Assembly: GCA_910584145.1 (NCBI GenBank)
Contig: CAJTXX010000049.1
Coordinates: forward strand, 1 to 16,768
DNA length: 16,768 nucleotides
Reading direction: 5' to 3'
DNA from: an uncultured Eggerthellaceae bacterium
Lineage (GTDB): Bacteria; Actinomycetota; Coriobacteriia; Coriobacteriales; Eggerthellaceae
Shown here: positions 1 to 7,045 of the stretch, piece after piece
Layout of the letters: every line of letters starts with the position of its first letter
Numbering within the stretch: the first letter of the stretch is position 1
The notes under the pieces: generated by a model
Told to the model about the DNA's origin: nothing
What the model saw: only the letters and a program-made list of their open reading frames with translations
Database searches by the model: none
Position numbers and translations under genes: made by a program

Positions 1-1365
1 GGCTCCTGCATCCCGGTCGTCACCACGGTGTTCTCCGAGAGCATGCCTTCGAAGCAGCGCGGCATCTTCGTTACCTTCGGCATGGCCTTCATGGTCATGG
101 GCTGGGTTATCGCTGGTCTGGTTGCTGCTCCTATCTGCTCCAACCCGAACGCTATCATCCCGGGCCTCACCGATGGCGCCATCACGCTGGCCAACGGCAC
201 GTCCGCTAACGAGAACTGGCGCATCTGCTACCTGATCGGCGCTCTGCCGGTCGTGTACGGCATCATCCTGTTCTTCGTCATGCATGAGACGCCGCACTGG
301 TACGCCAACCATGGCATGAAGGACAAGGCCTGCGAGCGCCTGTCCCAGATCGTCAAGGCTACCCGTCACGTCGACGTCGAGTTCGATCCCAACCTGCTGA
401 TCGTTCCTCCGAAGCCTGCTAAGACCGGCCCGGCGGTTCTGTTCTCCAGCAAGTTCATCGTCGCCACCTGCGCCATCTGGTCCGCTTACTTCGTCGGCCA
501 GTTCTGCGTGTATGGCATGAACGCCTGGATCCCCACTTGGTTCCAGGGCAATGGCTTCACCGCTGCCGAGTCCGTTACCCTGCAGACTTGGAACAACGTT
601 GCGGCTATCGCATCTAACATCGTCGTCGGCTTCATCTCCGACGCCATCGGACGTAAGCGCGCTCTGTGGATCGGCTGGGTGGCCTGCATCATCGCCATCA
701 TCGCCTGCTCCGTGTTCGTGCCCATGTTCCCCGGCGAGGCTCCCGTGAACGGCGCACCGCTGGCTGGCGCCGCTGCTGGCAACTTCGTTCCCTGCATCTT
801 CCTGATGCTGCTGTTCGGCTTCTGCCTGAACTACGCTATCACCGCTGTTCAGCCCCTGATGCCCGAGTCCTATCCCACCACGCTGCGCAACACCGGTACC
901 TCCTGGTGCCAGGCGTTCGCTCGCTTCGGTGGCTCCGGCTCCTCCATCGTTCTGGGCGCTGCTGCTGGTCTGGCTATGTTCCAGCATGACGTCAACGGCA
1001 CCATGTCCAACAACTGGTCGATGGTGGTGCTCGTGCTCGTCATCCCGTTCGCTCTGGGCCTGATCTGCACCCTGCTGTTCGTGAAGAACACCGGTGGCAA
1101 GACCATGGACGAGCTCCAGAAGATGACCGAGGACAACCCGCTGTCCGAGACGGATGGCAACATGCGCTTCTGGGTCATGATCGGTGTGGTTATCATCAAC
1201 TTCATCGGTTGCATCGTTTGCCCGCTGACCATCCCCGGCTTCTCCAAGACGGATATGGCTCTGCCGATCATGCTCGTTGCTATGCTCCTCCCCTTCCTGT
1301 ACTTCTTCGTGTTCGGTGGCCAGGGCCTCGGCAAGGAGAAGGAAGCTGGTGTCGAGAAGCTGTAA
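1..1365 (+). CDS. MFS transporter, 5'-truncated by the window edge
   Basis: Membrane transporter of the major facilitator superfamily; substrate unknown. The reading frame is open from base 1, so the visible 454 codons are the C-terminal three quarters, and the GTG at 28 is not a credible start. Visible motifs, counted from codon 28, are an E-x-MPSKQRG loop (residues 5-12), ETPHWYANHG (87-96, the position of the PESPR-like loop after TM6), GFISDAIGRKR (201-211, the classic MFS loop repeated before TM9) and PESYPTTLRNTG, the sugar/organic-acid porter signature of the C half. About eight further hydrophobic helices follow the truncation. Two lie beyond the expected TM12, at about residues 381-403 and 411-430, so a 14-helix protein is possible. 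Codon choice favours GCT/GGT/GTT more than the next genes, suggesting high expression. Family is confident; an aromatic-acid or sugar substrate would be a guess. Confidence 0.88.
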   Translation, partial: GSCIPVVTTVFSESMPSKQRGIFVTFGMAFMVMGWVIAGLVAAPICSNPNAIIPGLTDGAITLANGTSANENWRICYLIGALPVVYGIILFFVMHETPHWYANHGMKDKACERLSQIVKATRHVDVEFDPNLLIVPPKPAKTGPAVLFSSKFIVATCAIWSAYFVGQFCVYGMNAWIPTWFQGNGFTAAESVTLQTWNNVAAIASNIVVGFISDAIGRKRALWIGWVACIIAIIACSVFVPMFPGEAPVNGAPLAGAAAGNFVPCIFLMLLFGFCLNYAITAVQPLMPESYPTTLRNTGTSWCQAFARFGGSGSSIVLGAAAGLAMFQHDVNGTMSNNWSMVVLVLVIPFALGLICTLLFVKNTGGKTMDELQKMTEDNPLSETDGNMRFWVMIGVVIINFIGCIVCPLTIPGFSKTDMALPIMLVAMLLPFLYFFVFGGQGLGKEKEAGVEKL

Positions 1366-1390
1366 GCACACTCGCTTTCTCCATAAAGCA

Positions 1391-1424
1391 AAAAAGAACC
1401 CCTCGAAAGAGGGGTTCTTTTTTT
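1391..1424. terminator. Rho-independent terminator after the MFS gene
   Basis: The arms AAGAACCCCTC (1394-1404) and GAGGGGTTCTT (1409-1419) enclose a GAAA tetraloop. The arms extend through three more A-T pairs, and a T tract on the + strand runs to 1424. It lies 25 bases after the MFS stop. The A tract on the left side would give a T tract on the - strand, so it could also stop nagA transcripts, although nagA ends 130 bases away. The region 1425-1553 between terminator and nagA stop is GC-rich and shows no gene. A small GC hairpin without a T tract (CCGCG/CGCGG, 1537-1553) abuts the nagA stop. Confidence 0.93.
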
Positions 1425-1553
1425 ATCGTCCGGAAGGTGCTGGAGCTGCTCTGGCCGGATGCCCTTGGGCTCAGCTGCGCGCTCCTCGCTCGCCCGAACC
1501 TGCGCGGCCGACCAGGCCCCGAGCGGCTCTCACCGCCCGCGCCCCGCTCGCGG

Positions 1554-2696
1554 CTACAGGATGGCCCGCCCGCGCAGGACGACCTGCTTCACCGCGAGCG
1601 TCTCTGCATCGAGCAGCACGGCATCGGCGATATGCCCCGCCTCCAAGCTGCCGTAGTCGCCTTCGAGGCCGAGCGCGCGAGCCGGATTCGCACTGGCGGC
1701 CTTCACGGCGCTCACCAGCGGTATGCCCATCTCCTTCACAGCCACATAAAGGCAGCGCATCAGATCGCTCACCGACCCGGCCAGCGCGCCGTTGTCGATG
1801 CGCGCCTCGTAGCCCTTCACGGTGACGTCCTGGCCGCCCAGATCGTACACCCCATCGCCCAGGCCAGCCGCGCGCAGGGTATCGCTTATCAAGATCATGC
1901 GGTCGTCGCCGAACATGTTGAATGCCAAGCGCACCATAGCCGGGTGGATATGCACCCCATCGGCGATGACCTCCGCCGTCACATCGTCGCGCTCAGCCGC
2001 CGCAGGGATAGGGCCAGGCTTGCGATGATGCATGGGATCCATCGCGTTGTAGAGGTGCGTGATATGCCGCGCGCCCAGCTCGAAGGCATGCGCCGCGGTG
2101 TCGTAGTCGGTGCAGGTATGCGCGAGCGAGATGCGCACCTCGTCGGCGAGCGTCTCTATGAACGCATCGGCACCGGGCTCCTCGGGCGCTATATCGACCA
2201 GCTTGAACAGGCCGCCCGCGACTTGCTGCAAACGGCGGAACTCATCCACGCCGGGGTTGCGCACGTACTCCGGGTTCTGCGCGCCCACCTTGCTCGGCGA
2301 GATGAACGGGCCCTCCATGTTGATGCCCACCAGGTCGGCTTCGCCCGTCGCCGGCTCATACGCCGCAGCTGCCTCAGCCGCCGCGGTCAGCTGCGCCTCC
2401 GAGAGCGTCATGGTGGCCGGGCACATGGCCGTTATGCCGCGCGAAGCCTCATAAGCTCCCATGCGGTGCAGCCCTTCGAGGTCGCCATCGCTGATATCGG
2501 CTCCCGCGCTACCGTGGAAGTGCAGGTCGAGCAAGCCGGGAATCACGTAGCATCCCTGGGCATCGAGCACCTCGCCGGCGCCCTCGCTCGCTGCGAAGCG
2601 CCCCTCTGCTATGAGGATATCGCGCGCCTCGAAACCTGAACCTGTGAACGCCTGCCCGCCCCTGATGGCGGATATCGCCTGCGTGGTATCGCTCAT
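1554..2696 (-). CDS. nagA: N-acetylglucosamine-6-phosphate deacetylase
   Basis: Cytoplasmic amidohydrolase that deacetylates GlcNAc-6-P to GlcN-6-P and acetate, in amino-sugar catabolism or cell-wall sugar recycling. The 380-residue length is normal for NagA. Visible motifs are the HFHG metal site entrance (59-62), MEGPF with metal-ligand E128, AHT with H193, the THLYNAM block with H214, the ADGVHIHP substrate region (246-252) and the catalytic Asp in SDT (D272). These positions match the spacing of E. coli NagA. The ATG at 2696 follows AGGAG with a 6-base spacer. It diverges from the 217-aa gene at 2809 and is separated by that gene from the epimerase/kinase pair, which would supply its substrate. 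No nagB is visible in the window. Family assignment is firm; the physiological source of GlcNAc-6-P is inferred. Confidence 0.95.
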   Translation of the reverse strand: MSDTTQAISAIRGGQAFTGSGFEARDILIAEGRFAASEGAGEVLDAQGCYVIPGLLDLHFHGSAGADISDGDLEGLHRMGAYEASRGITAMCPATMTLSEAQLTAAAEAAAAYEPATGEADLVGINMEGPFISPSKVGAQNPEYVRNPGVDEFRRLQQVAGGLFKLVDIAPEEPGADAFIETLADEVRISLAHTCTDYDTAAHAFELGARHITHLYNAMDPMHHRKPGPIPAAAERDDVTAEVIADGVHIHPAMVRLAFNMFGDDRMILISDTLRAAGLGDGVYDLGGQDVTVKGYEARIDNGALAGSVSDLMRCLYVAVKEMGIPLVSAVKAASANPARALGLEGDYGSLEAGHIADAVLLDAETLAVKQVVLRGRAIL

Positions 2697-2742
2697 ATGC
2701 GGCTCCTATTCGCTCTGTGTGCTGATACGCATATATTACGGC

Positions 2743-2769
2743 TTGGCGGCCTGGGTTTCACGGTAAAAT
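2743..2769 (+). promoter_or_regulatory. Possible promoter of the 217-aa gene
   Basis: A TAAAAT hexamer at 2764-2769 resembles a -10 box. TTGGCG at 2743-2748 could be a -35 box, but the 15-base spacer is short. It lies 40 bases before the TTG start, in the 112-base divergent gap with nagA. I saw no comparably clear nagA promoter; TAATAT on the - strand (about 2738-2733) is the only candidate. Confidence 0.35.
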
Positions 2770-2808
2770 GGCAGCTACGACAGATTTTCGCAACGGTAGG
2801 GGGAACCC

Positions 2809-3462
2809 TTGAAGTTCAACAAGATCTACCTTCAGAAAGACGCCATCGCACGCCACGAGGACTTCGACACCTGGTACGAGGACGGCGAGCGGTTCTACCG
2901 CTTCGAGAGCAAGGGCGGCTGGAAGAGCGAGAAGGACAAGATATCAGTCATCGGCCGCATGGGCGGCGAGAACGGGCAGATACGCCCCGACAACCGTTGC
3001 TTGAACTACTTCTTGCGCTTCGAGCGCTACGAGTACATCATGCACCCCTATGTCATCTTCAAGCACTACTACATCGAGGGCATGTTGTGGGACCTGTACG
3101 GCTCCGCCGCCGAGCCGCCCTTCGATTTCGTCTGCGAGACCAAGACCAGCTACAACAAGAAGGACGTGCACGTGAAGGAGCGCCTGTTCCGCGATAAGGG
3201 CATGTGCTACGAGATACACGTCCCCGACCTGACGAAGCTGCGCGTGGCGGTCATCGCGCTGGTGGCCATCCTCATCAAAGAGGAATGGAAGGGCCTCTCC
3301 GAATGCGAGGAGGTGCGTGGCGCCACCTGGATGGAGCGCCTGAAGAACCGCGTGATCGAGAACAAGGGCTACACCTACGAGCAAGTGCAGGAGCTGGAGC
3401 GCCAGAACTCCCCGCTGGTGCAGGTGGTGCGCCCCGAAGGCCGGCCGATCGACAACGCTTAG
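2809..3462 (+). CDS. Uncharacterised 217-aa protein
   Basis: I do not recognise this protein. It starts with TTG at 2809, preceded by AGGGGG five bases upstream, and ends 26 bases before a strong terminator, so it is a single-gene unit. It has no signal peptide. The first 140 residues are rich in aromatic and charged residues and look beta-rich. Then comes one short hydrophobic stretch (about residues 145-156), followed by a charged helical tail (about 170-200). The layout of a beta-rich body followed by one hydrophobic helix is loosely like Tubby/LURP-one-type folds, but I see no signature that proves it. It sits between nagA and the kinase/epimerase pair, on the opposite strand from both, so its link to amino-sugar metabolism is only positional. 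Third-position GC is high and the frame is continuous, so the gene is very likely real. Confidence 0.8.
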   Translation: MKFNKIYLQKDAIARHEDFDTWYEDGERFYRFESKGGWKSEKDKISVIGRMGGENGQIRPDNRCLNYFLRFERYEYIMHPYVIFKHYYIEGMLWDLYGSAAEPPFDFVCETKTSYNKKDVHVKERLFRDKGMCYEIHVPDLTKLRVAVIALVAILIKEEWKGLSECEEVRGATWMERLKNRVIENKGYTYEQVQELERQNSPLVQVVRPEGRPIDNA

Positions 3463-3488
3463 CGTCTTCACCTGAGCATGAGCGCATA

Positions 3489-3518
3489 AAAAGACCCCTC
3501 AGAAGAGGGGTCTTTTTT
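3489..3518. terminator. Bidirectional terminator between convergent genes
   Basis: The arms AAAAGACCCCTC (3489-3500) and GAGGGGTCTTTT (3505-3516) flank an AGAA loop, with six T residues on the + strand at 3513-3518 and an A run giving T residues on the - strand. It lies 26 bases after the 217-aa gene and 19 bases beyond the kinase stop, so it can serve both. Confidence 0.93.
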
Positions 3519-3537
3519 CATCTATGCAGAGCGCCCG

Positions 3538-4911
3538 TTACAGCTCGGGCAGGCTCGCCGCAGCCACCGACTGGCCTACGCGGCGCATCTTCTCGTCGGG
3601 CAGCGTCACGGTTATCTGGGCATCCAGCTCGGGGTATTCCTCGGCCAGGATGCGGTTGCACTCGCTTATCAGCAGGTCGCCGCCGTCGCCCGAGGCCACG
3701 CGACCCAGCACCAGCAGCGTCTTGATCTCGTAGAACTGGCTGTACAGCACCAGCGTATGCGCCAGATAGCAGCCGATGGAACGGTAGATGTCGAGCGCGT
3801 TCTGATCGCCCTCGTTCGCCAGTGCCTGCACCACCTTCAGCTTCTCGGCCGGGGAATCCTCCGGGTTCAAGATGATGTTCGCCGCGGGCGCCAGCTTTAT
3901 CACCGCGTCCTGGCTGAAATACTTGCAGCCCACGCCGAAGTCGGTGGACCACTCGTCCTGCATGGCATCAGGCGACAGGTCGACCGGCGCGAACGCCAGC
4001 TCGTTTATCCATCCGAGCACGTTGCCATCGGCGTTCACATAGCCGACCGCCTCGGACGTGCCCATCGCGATGCCGAGGATGGAACCCTCGCCCGTGCTCA
4101 TGAAGCCGGCGAGCGCCGTCACGTCGCCGTCGTTGGCCACCACCAGCGGCACATCGCCGATCTCGGCGCCAGCGCGGTCGTAGATGCTCTTCACCTCGTC
4201 GCGGCGGTCGCGCGGCACCTTGATGAACAGCGACGCCACCATCGGGCTGTTGCCCACGAACGTGCCCGCCGACGAAACGCCGATCGCATCCACGCGCGGC
4301 ATCTTCGATGCCGCCGTCTTGAATGCCGTCACGATCTCGTTGAAGTGGTATTCCGGGTCCTCGGTCACCTTCGGGAACCAGACCACTTCCTCGGAATACA
4401 CCGGCTCGCCGTCGATGACAGCCGACACCTTGCGGTCAGACCCGCCCGCGTCGAAGCCGATGCGGCAGCCCTCCATGTGGCCGCCGATCTGCTTGGCCGA
4501 CTCGTTCTCGGCCGGGAAGTCAGCCTCGGACACCGCCAGCACCTCGAGTGGCTTCTCGTACACATCGCCCACGAAGCCGTAATCGAATTTGCGCGCGCCC
4601 GTCGGCGAGTACATCTCAGCCAGCTTCTCCGCGATGTCGTCGCATCCGCACACATACACCCGGAAGCCGCCGATGCTCCACAGCTCGAACTTGATGAGGC
4701 GCTCCACATAGCGCAGGTTCGCCTCAGCGAACTCCTCTCCGCGGATGAAGCTCTTGCGCACCGAAACCAGGCCGTCCTCGCGCTCCACCGCGATGGCGAT
4801 GGGCTGCTCTGCGCCCTTCAGATACTCGCGCATCCATACGCCGAAGGGGATGAACTTGTCATCCAGCACCGGCACGTTCTTTATCTCGTAGTCGATACCC
4901 AGGTAGTTCAT
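3538..4911 (-). CDS. ROK-like sugar kinase with N-terminal extension
   Basis: Probable cytoplasmic kinase of an N-acetylated amino sugar, inferred from fold motifs and the coupled epimerase gene. The C-terminal two thirds (about residues 149-457) show ROK/ASKHA features: the nucleotide-binding strand RIGFDAGGSDRK (150-161), VVANDGD (257-263) with D261 at the catalytic-base position, the glycine-rich GIAMGTSEAVG (280-290) and the late VLGRVASGDGGD (401-412). The ROK zinc motif CxCGxxGCxE, expected near 300-345, is absent. The first roughly 148 residues are an extension not found in ordinary 300-residue ROK kinases. The ATG at 4911 overlaps the epimerase stop as ATGA, with GGAG upstream, so a longer reading frame to 5109 is rejected. 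ManNAc or GlcNAc as substrate is plausible; a non-kinase ROK relative cannot be excluded. Confidence 0.8.
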   Translation of the reverse strand: MNYLGIDYEIKNVPVLDDKFIPFGVWMREYLKGAEQPIAIAVEREDGLVSVRKSFIRGEEFAEANLRYVERLIKFELWSIGGFRVYVCGCDDIAEKLAEMYSPTGARKFDYGFVGDVYEKPLEVLAVSEADFPAENESAKQIGGHMEGCRIGFDAGGSDRKVSAVIDGEPVYSEEVVWFPKVTEDPEYHFNEIVTAFKTAASKMPRVDAIGVSSAGTFVGNSPMVASLFIKVPRDRRDEVKSIYDRAGAEIGDVPLVVANDGDVTALAGFMSTGEGSILGIAMGTSEAVGYVNADGNVLGWINELAFAPVDLSPDAMQDEWSTDFGVGCKYFSQDAVIKLAPAANIILNPEDSPAEKLKVVQALANEGDQNALDIYRSIGCYLAHTLVLYSQFYEIKTLLVLGRVASGDGGDLLISECNRILAEEYPELDAQITVTLPDEKMRRVGQSVAAASLPEL

Positions 4912-6128
4912 TTCTCGTCTCCTATGATCTCGGTCAGTATCTGCTCGGTCATGCACAGCGCTCGCGGAACATGGAACGGCCCCTTGAACGTGGAACCCTT
5001 GGTGGGCGGCATGGTGGGCAGCCCATCGCGCCGCAGGTATCCGTACCATTCGCCGAACTCGGGGTCGGCGAAGTGCTCCTTGCAGTAGTCCAGCGTGCGG
5101 AAGAGCCACGCCAGATAGTAAGGGTCGCCCGTGTCGCGGTAGGCGGTGGCTGAGGCTATCATCGTCTCATTGTGCGGCCACCAGAGCTTCATGTCGTGCT
5201 CGTAGGCCTCGGGCGGCAAACCCTTCGCGTCGATGAAGTACAGAAGCCCGCCGTACTCCTCGTCCCAGCCAGCCTCGATAGCCAAACGGAATATCTTCTC
5301 GGCCACCTTGTGCAGCTCTGCGTCGCCGCGGTAGTTCGCCTCGTCCATCATGAACCAGCTGCACTCGATATCGTGCCCCGGGTTCACCACGCGCCCGGCC
5401 GTGTACCACAGCTCCGGCTGCCCCTCGGCGTTCACGCTCTCCAGCGTGCAGCCCAGCTCGGGGCGGTAGTGCTCGCCCACGATGCGCTCGGTGCACTCGC
5501 GCGCGTGCTGGTCGTACTCGGCCGTGTTCGCCGGGTCGACCCGCCGCATGATGCCGATGATGTTCAGGAAGATCATGGCGTCGCCCAGCGAGCGACCCGA
5601 CCGCGTCTCGGCGATGGTCTTGGGCCCCATGCCGGTGGGGTCTTCGATCAGCCCGTTGTTCAGGTCATAGATCAGCTTGTATGCGCGCCGCGCGCGCTCC
5701 AGATGCACAGCCTCGCCCGTGACGCCGTAATACTCGGCGTTGCCGATGCAGTAGAACCCCTCAGAGAAGTTGTAGCGGCGCTGGCGCAGCGGCGCGCCCT
5801 CAGCCGTCACCGTGAAGTACAGCCTGCCGCCCGCCTCGCGGTTCACGCAATGGTCTTCCAGGAAGTCGAGGCAGCTCTTCGCCGCTTCCAGCCACTCGGG
5901 CCGGCTGCCATACACATGGCACAGATACGAGAACGTCCAAGCGCATCGGCCTTGCATCCACACGCTCTTGTCGGTGGAGTAGACGTTGCCTTCCCTGTCC
6001 AAGCACGTGTACACGCCGCCATTGACGCTGTCCATGCCGTGCTCCAACCAGAACGCCACGCACGTGTCCAGCTGATCGCGTATCCACTGCCTCCGCTCTA
6101 TCAGCTGTTCGGTAACTCCTGTGGCCAA
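4908..6128 (-). CDS. N-acylglucosamine 2-epimerase (AGE family)
   Basis: Cytoplasmic enzyme interconverting N-acetylmannosamine and N-acetylglucosamine, a step of sialic-acid and ManNAc use. The 406 residues match AGE/renin-binding-protein length, and the alpha-barrel signatures run the whole length: SVWMQGRCAW (55-64, with R61), NPGHDIECSWF (249-259, H252 and E255), KLWWPHNETMIA (314-325, E321), EFGEWYG (357-363) and FHVPRAL (385-391, H386). H252 and H386 correspond to the catalytic histidine pair of characterised AGE enzymes. The start is TTG at 6128, preceded by AGGAGG four bases upstream. The stop overlaps the kinase start, implying translational coupling. With the kinase and nagA it can form a ManNAc to GlcN-6-P route. 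No sialic-acid lyase or sugar uptake gene is present, so the physiological substrate is inferred. Confidence 0.93.
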   Translation of the reverse strand: MATGVTEQLIERRQWIRDQLDTCVAFWLEHGMDSVNGGVYTCLDREGNVYSTDKSVWMQGRCAWTFSYLCHVYGSRPEWLEAAKSCLDFLEDHCVNREAGGRLYFTVTAEGAPLRQRRYNFSEGFYCIGNAEYYGVTGEAVHLERARRAYKLIYDLNNGLIEDPTGMGPKTIAETRSGRSLGDAMIFLNIIGIMRRVDPANTAEYDQHARECTERIVGEHYRPELGCTLESVNAEGQPELWYTAGRVVNPGHDIECSWFMMDEANYRGDAELHKVAEKIFRLAIEAGWDEEYGGLLYFIDAKGLPPEAYEHDMKLWWPHNETMIASATAYRDTGDPYYLAWLFRTLDYCKEHFADPEFGEWYGYLRRDGLPTMPPTKGSTFKGPFHVPRALCMTEQILTEIIGDEK

Positions 6129-6193
6129 GACGCCTCCTCACCTTGTCGAAGTTGCGGCGATACGGGCATTTTGCCGCACGCCGCGCAGTGCGC

Positions 6194-6207
6194 CTATTGT
6201 ACAATAG
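6194..6207. promoter_or_regulatory. Perfect palindrome with a -10-like hexamer on both strands
   Basis: CTATTGTACAATAG is its own reverse complement. It contains TACAAT on the + strand (6200-6205) and on the - strand (6201 back to 6196). It lies in the 114-base divergent gap, 35 bases before the ATG of the trigger-factor-like gene and 66 bases before the epimerase TTG. Neither direction has a good -35 box at 16-18 bases, so this could be a symmetric divergent promoter, an operator, or both. Confidence 0.5.
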
Positions 6208-6242
6208 CTGCTTGAGTATTCGACAGCTTTGGAGGCAATAAA

Positions 6243-7019
6243 ATGGCAACTCCCCGCTTCACCCTCACTTCCTACGATCCGGTCTACGCGGTGTGCGAAG
6301 AAGTGCGCATCCCCGAGGACGTGGTCGAGCAAACAGCCCAGCGCTGGCTCCAGATAAACGTGGCGAAGGACGGCGAGACCGCGAAGCTGAACGATAAGTG
6401 GGTGGCCGAGCACACCGACGATTTCAACAACGTCGAGGAGCTGCTGATCTTCATCCGCTACAACATGTACAAGGACAACCGCGAGGTGCAGGAACTGGCC
6501 GATCAGGACGCCATCTGCCGCGAGCTGGCCACGCGCCTGGTGGAGGACTTGCCTGAGGACGTGCTCGAGGACGCCATCTACGCGGCGAACTACCGCCTCG
6601 AGGACATGGTGATGCGCCAGGGCATGTCGCTCGAGCAGTTCGCGCAGCAGCGCGGCATCTCGGTCGACCAGGTGTACGCCGATGTGCGCGAGCGCACCAT
6701 CGAGAGCCTGAAAGAGGACAGCGCGCTGGAGGCCTACGCCGACCACGCCGGCCTGACCCTCGACGCCGAGGACTTCTACGCCATCATCCCGGGCAACAGC
6801 ATCGAGGAGAAGGCCGAGAAGCGCCGCCAAATAGAGCTCGACGGCCGCCTTGAGCAGATGGAGGAATACGCGCTAAAGACGAAAGCGCTCAAAGAGATCA
6901 TGGAGAATGCCATGATCAAGCGCCGCGAGATAGACGACGAATGGCTGCGCTACGGCGACACCAGCGCCGATGTGCTGGACGCCAACAAGAGATTCCCCGA
7001 CGCCTTCGTGACGCTATAA
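6243..7019 (+). CDS. Stand-alone trigger factor C-terminal-like protein
   Basis: Probable cytoplasmic chaperone-like protein equivalent to the substrate-binding arm domain of trigger factor, without the ribosome-binding and isomerase domains. Residues 48-75 (KLND.WV...NNVEELLIFIR) follow the pattern of the trigger-factor linker after the PPIase domain. Residues 88-180 (LVEDLPEDVLEDAI, RQGMSLEQFAQQRGIS, then SALEAYADHAGLTLDAEDF) follow the helical-arm pattern and align by eye with residues 296-400 of the trigger factor encoded at 7586-8893. A charged helix fills about 186-235. No GFRxGxxP motif and no signal peptide are present, which argues against a secreted SurA/PrsA protein. The ATG at 6243 follows GGAGG seven bases upstream. 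It converges on the FKBP/trigger-factor operon and shares its terminator. Molecular role is inferred from resemblance only. Confidence 0.7.
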   Translation: MATPRFTLTSYDPVYAVCEEVRIPEDVVEQTAQRWLQINVAKDGETAKLNDKWVAEHTDDFNNVEELLIFIRYNMYKDNREVQELADQDAICRELATRLVEDLPEDVLEDAIYAANYRLEDMVMRQGMSLEQFAQQRGISVDQVYADVRERTIESLKEDSALEAYADHAGLTLDAEDFYAIIPGNSIEEKAEKRRQIELDGRLEQMEEYALKTKALKEIMENAMIKRREIDDEWLRYGDTSADVLDANKRFPDAFVTL

Positions 7020-7045
7020 AAAAGGGCCCTGCAGGGCCCTTTTTT
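7018..7045. terminator. Bidirectional palindromic terminator
   Basis: AAAAAAGGGCCC (7018-7029) pairs with GGGCCCTTTTTT (7034-7045) around a TGCA loop, and the whole element is a perfect palindrome. The stop codons of both flanking genes (TAA at 7017-7019 on +, TAA at 7047-7045 on -) form its edges, so the two convergent genes are separated only by their shared terminator. Confidence 0.95.

Noticed and set aside
1425..1553. Possible small gene or RNA in the GC-rich gap before nagA
   Set aside because: No frame with a ribosome site is seen, and only a five-pair GC hairpin without T tract is present.
3757..5088. Long + strand reading frame (443 codons) opposite the kinase and epimerase
   Set aside because: It lies antisense to two genes with clear family motifs, its translation is rich in Arg/His/Ala as expected for a shadow of GC-rich coding DNA, and it has no ribosome site. 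The same applies to the + strand frames at 1209-2639 and 5172-6215 and to the - strand frame at 2944-3471.
4912..5109. 66-codon N-terminal extension of the kinase frame
   Set aside because: It overlaps the epimerase coding sequence in another frame; the ATGA overlap at 4908-4911 with an upstream Shine-Dalgarno gives a far better start.
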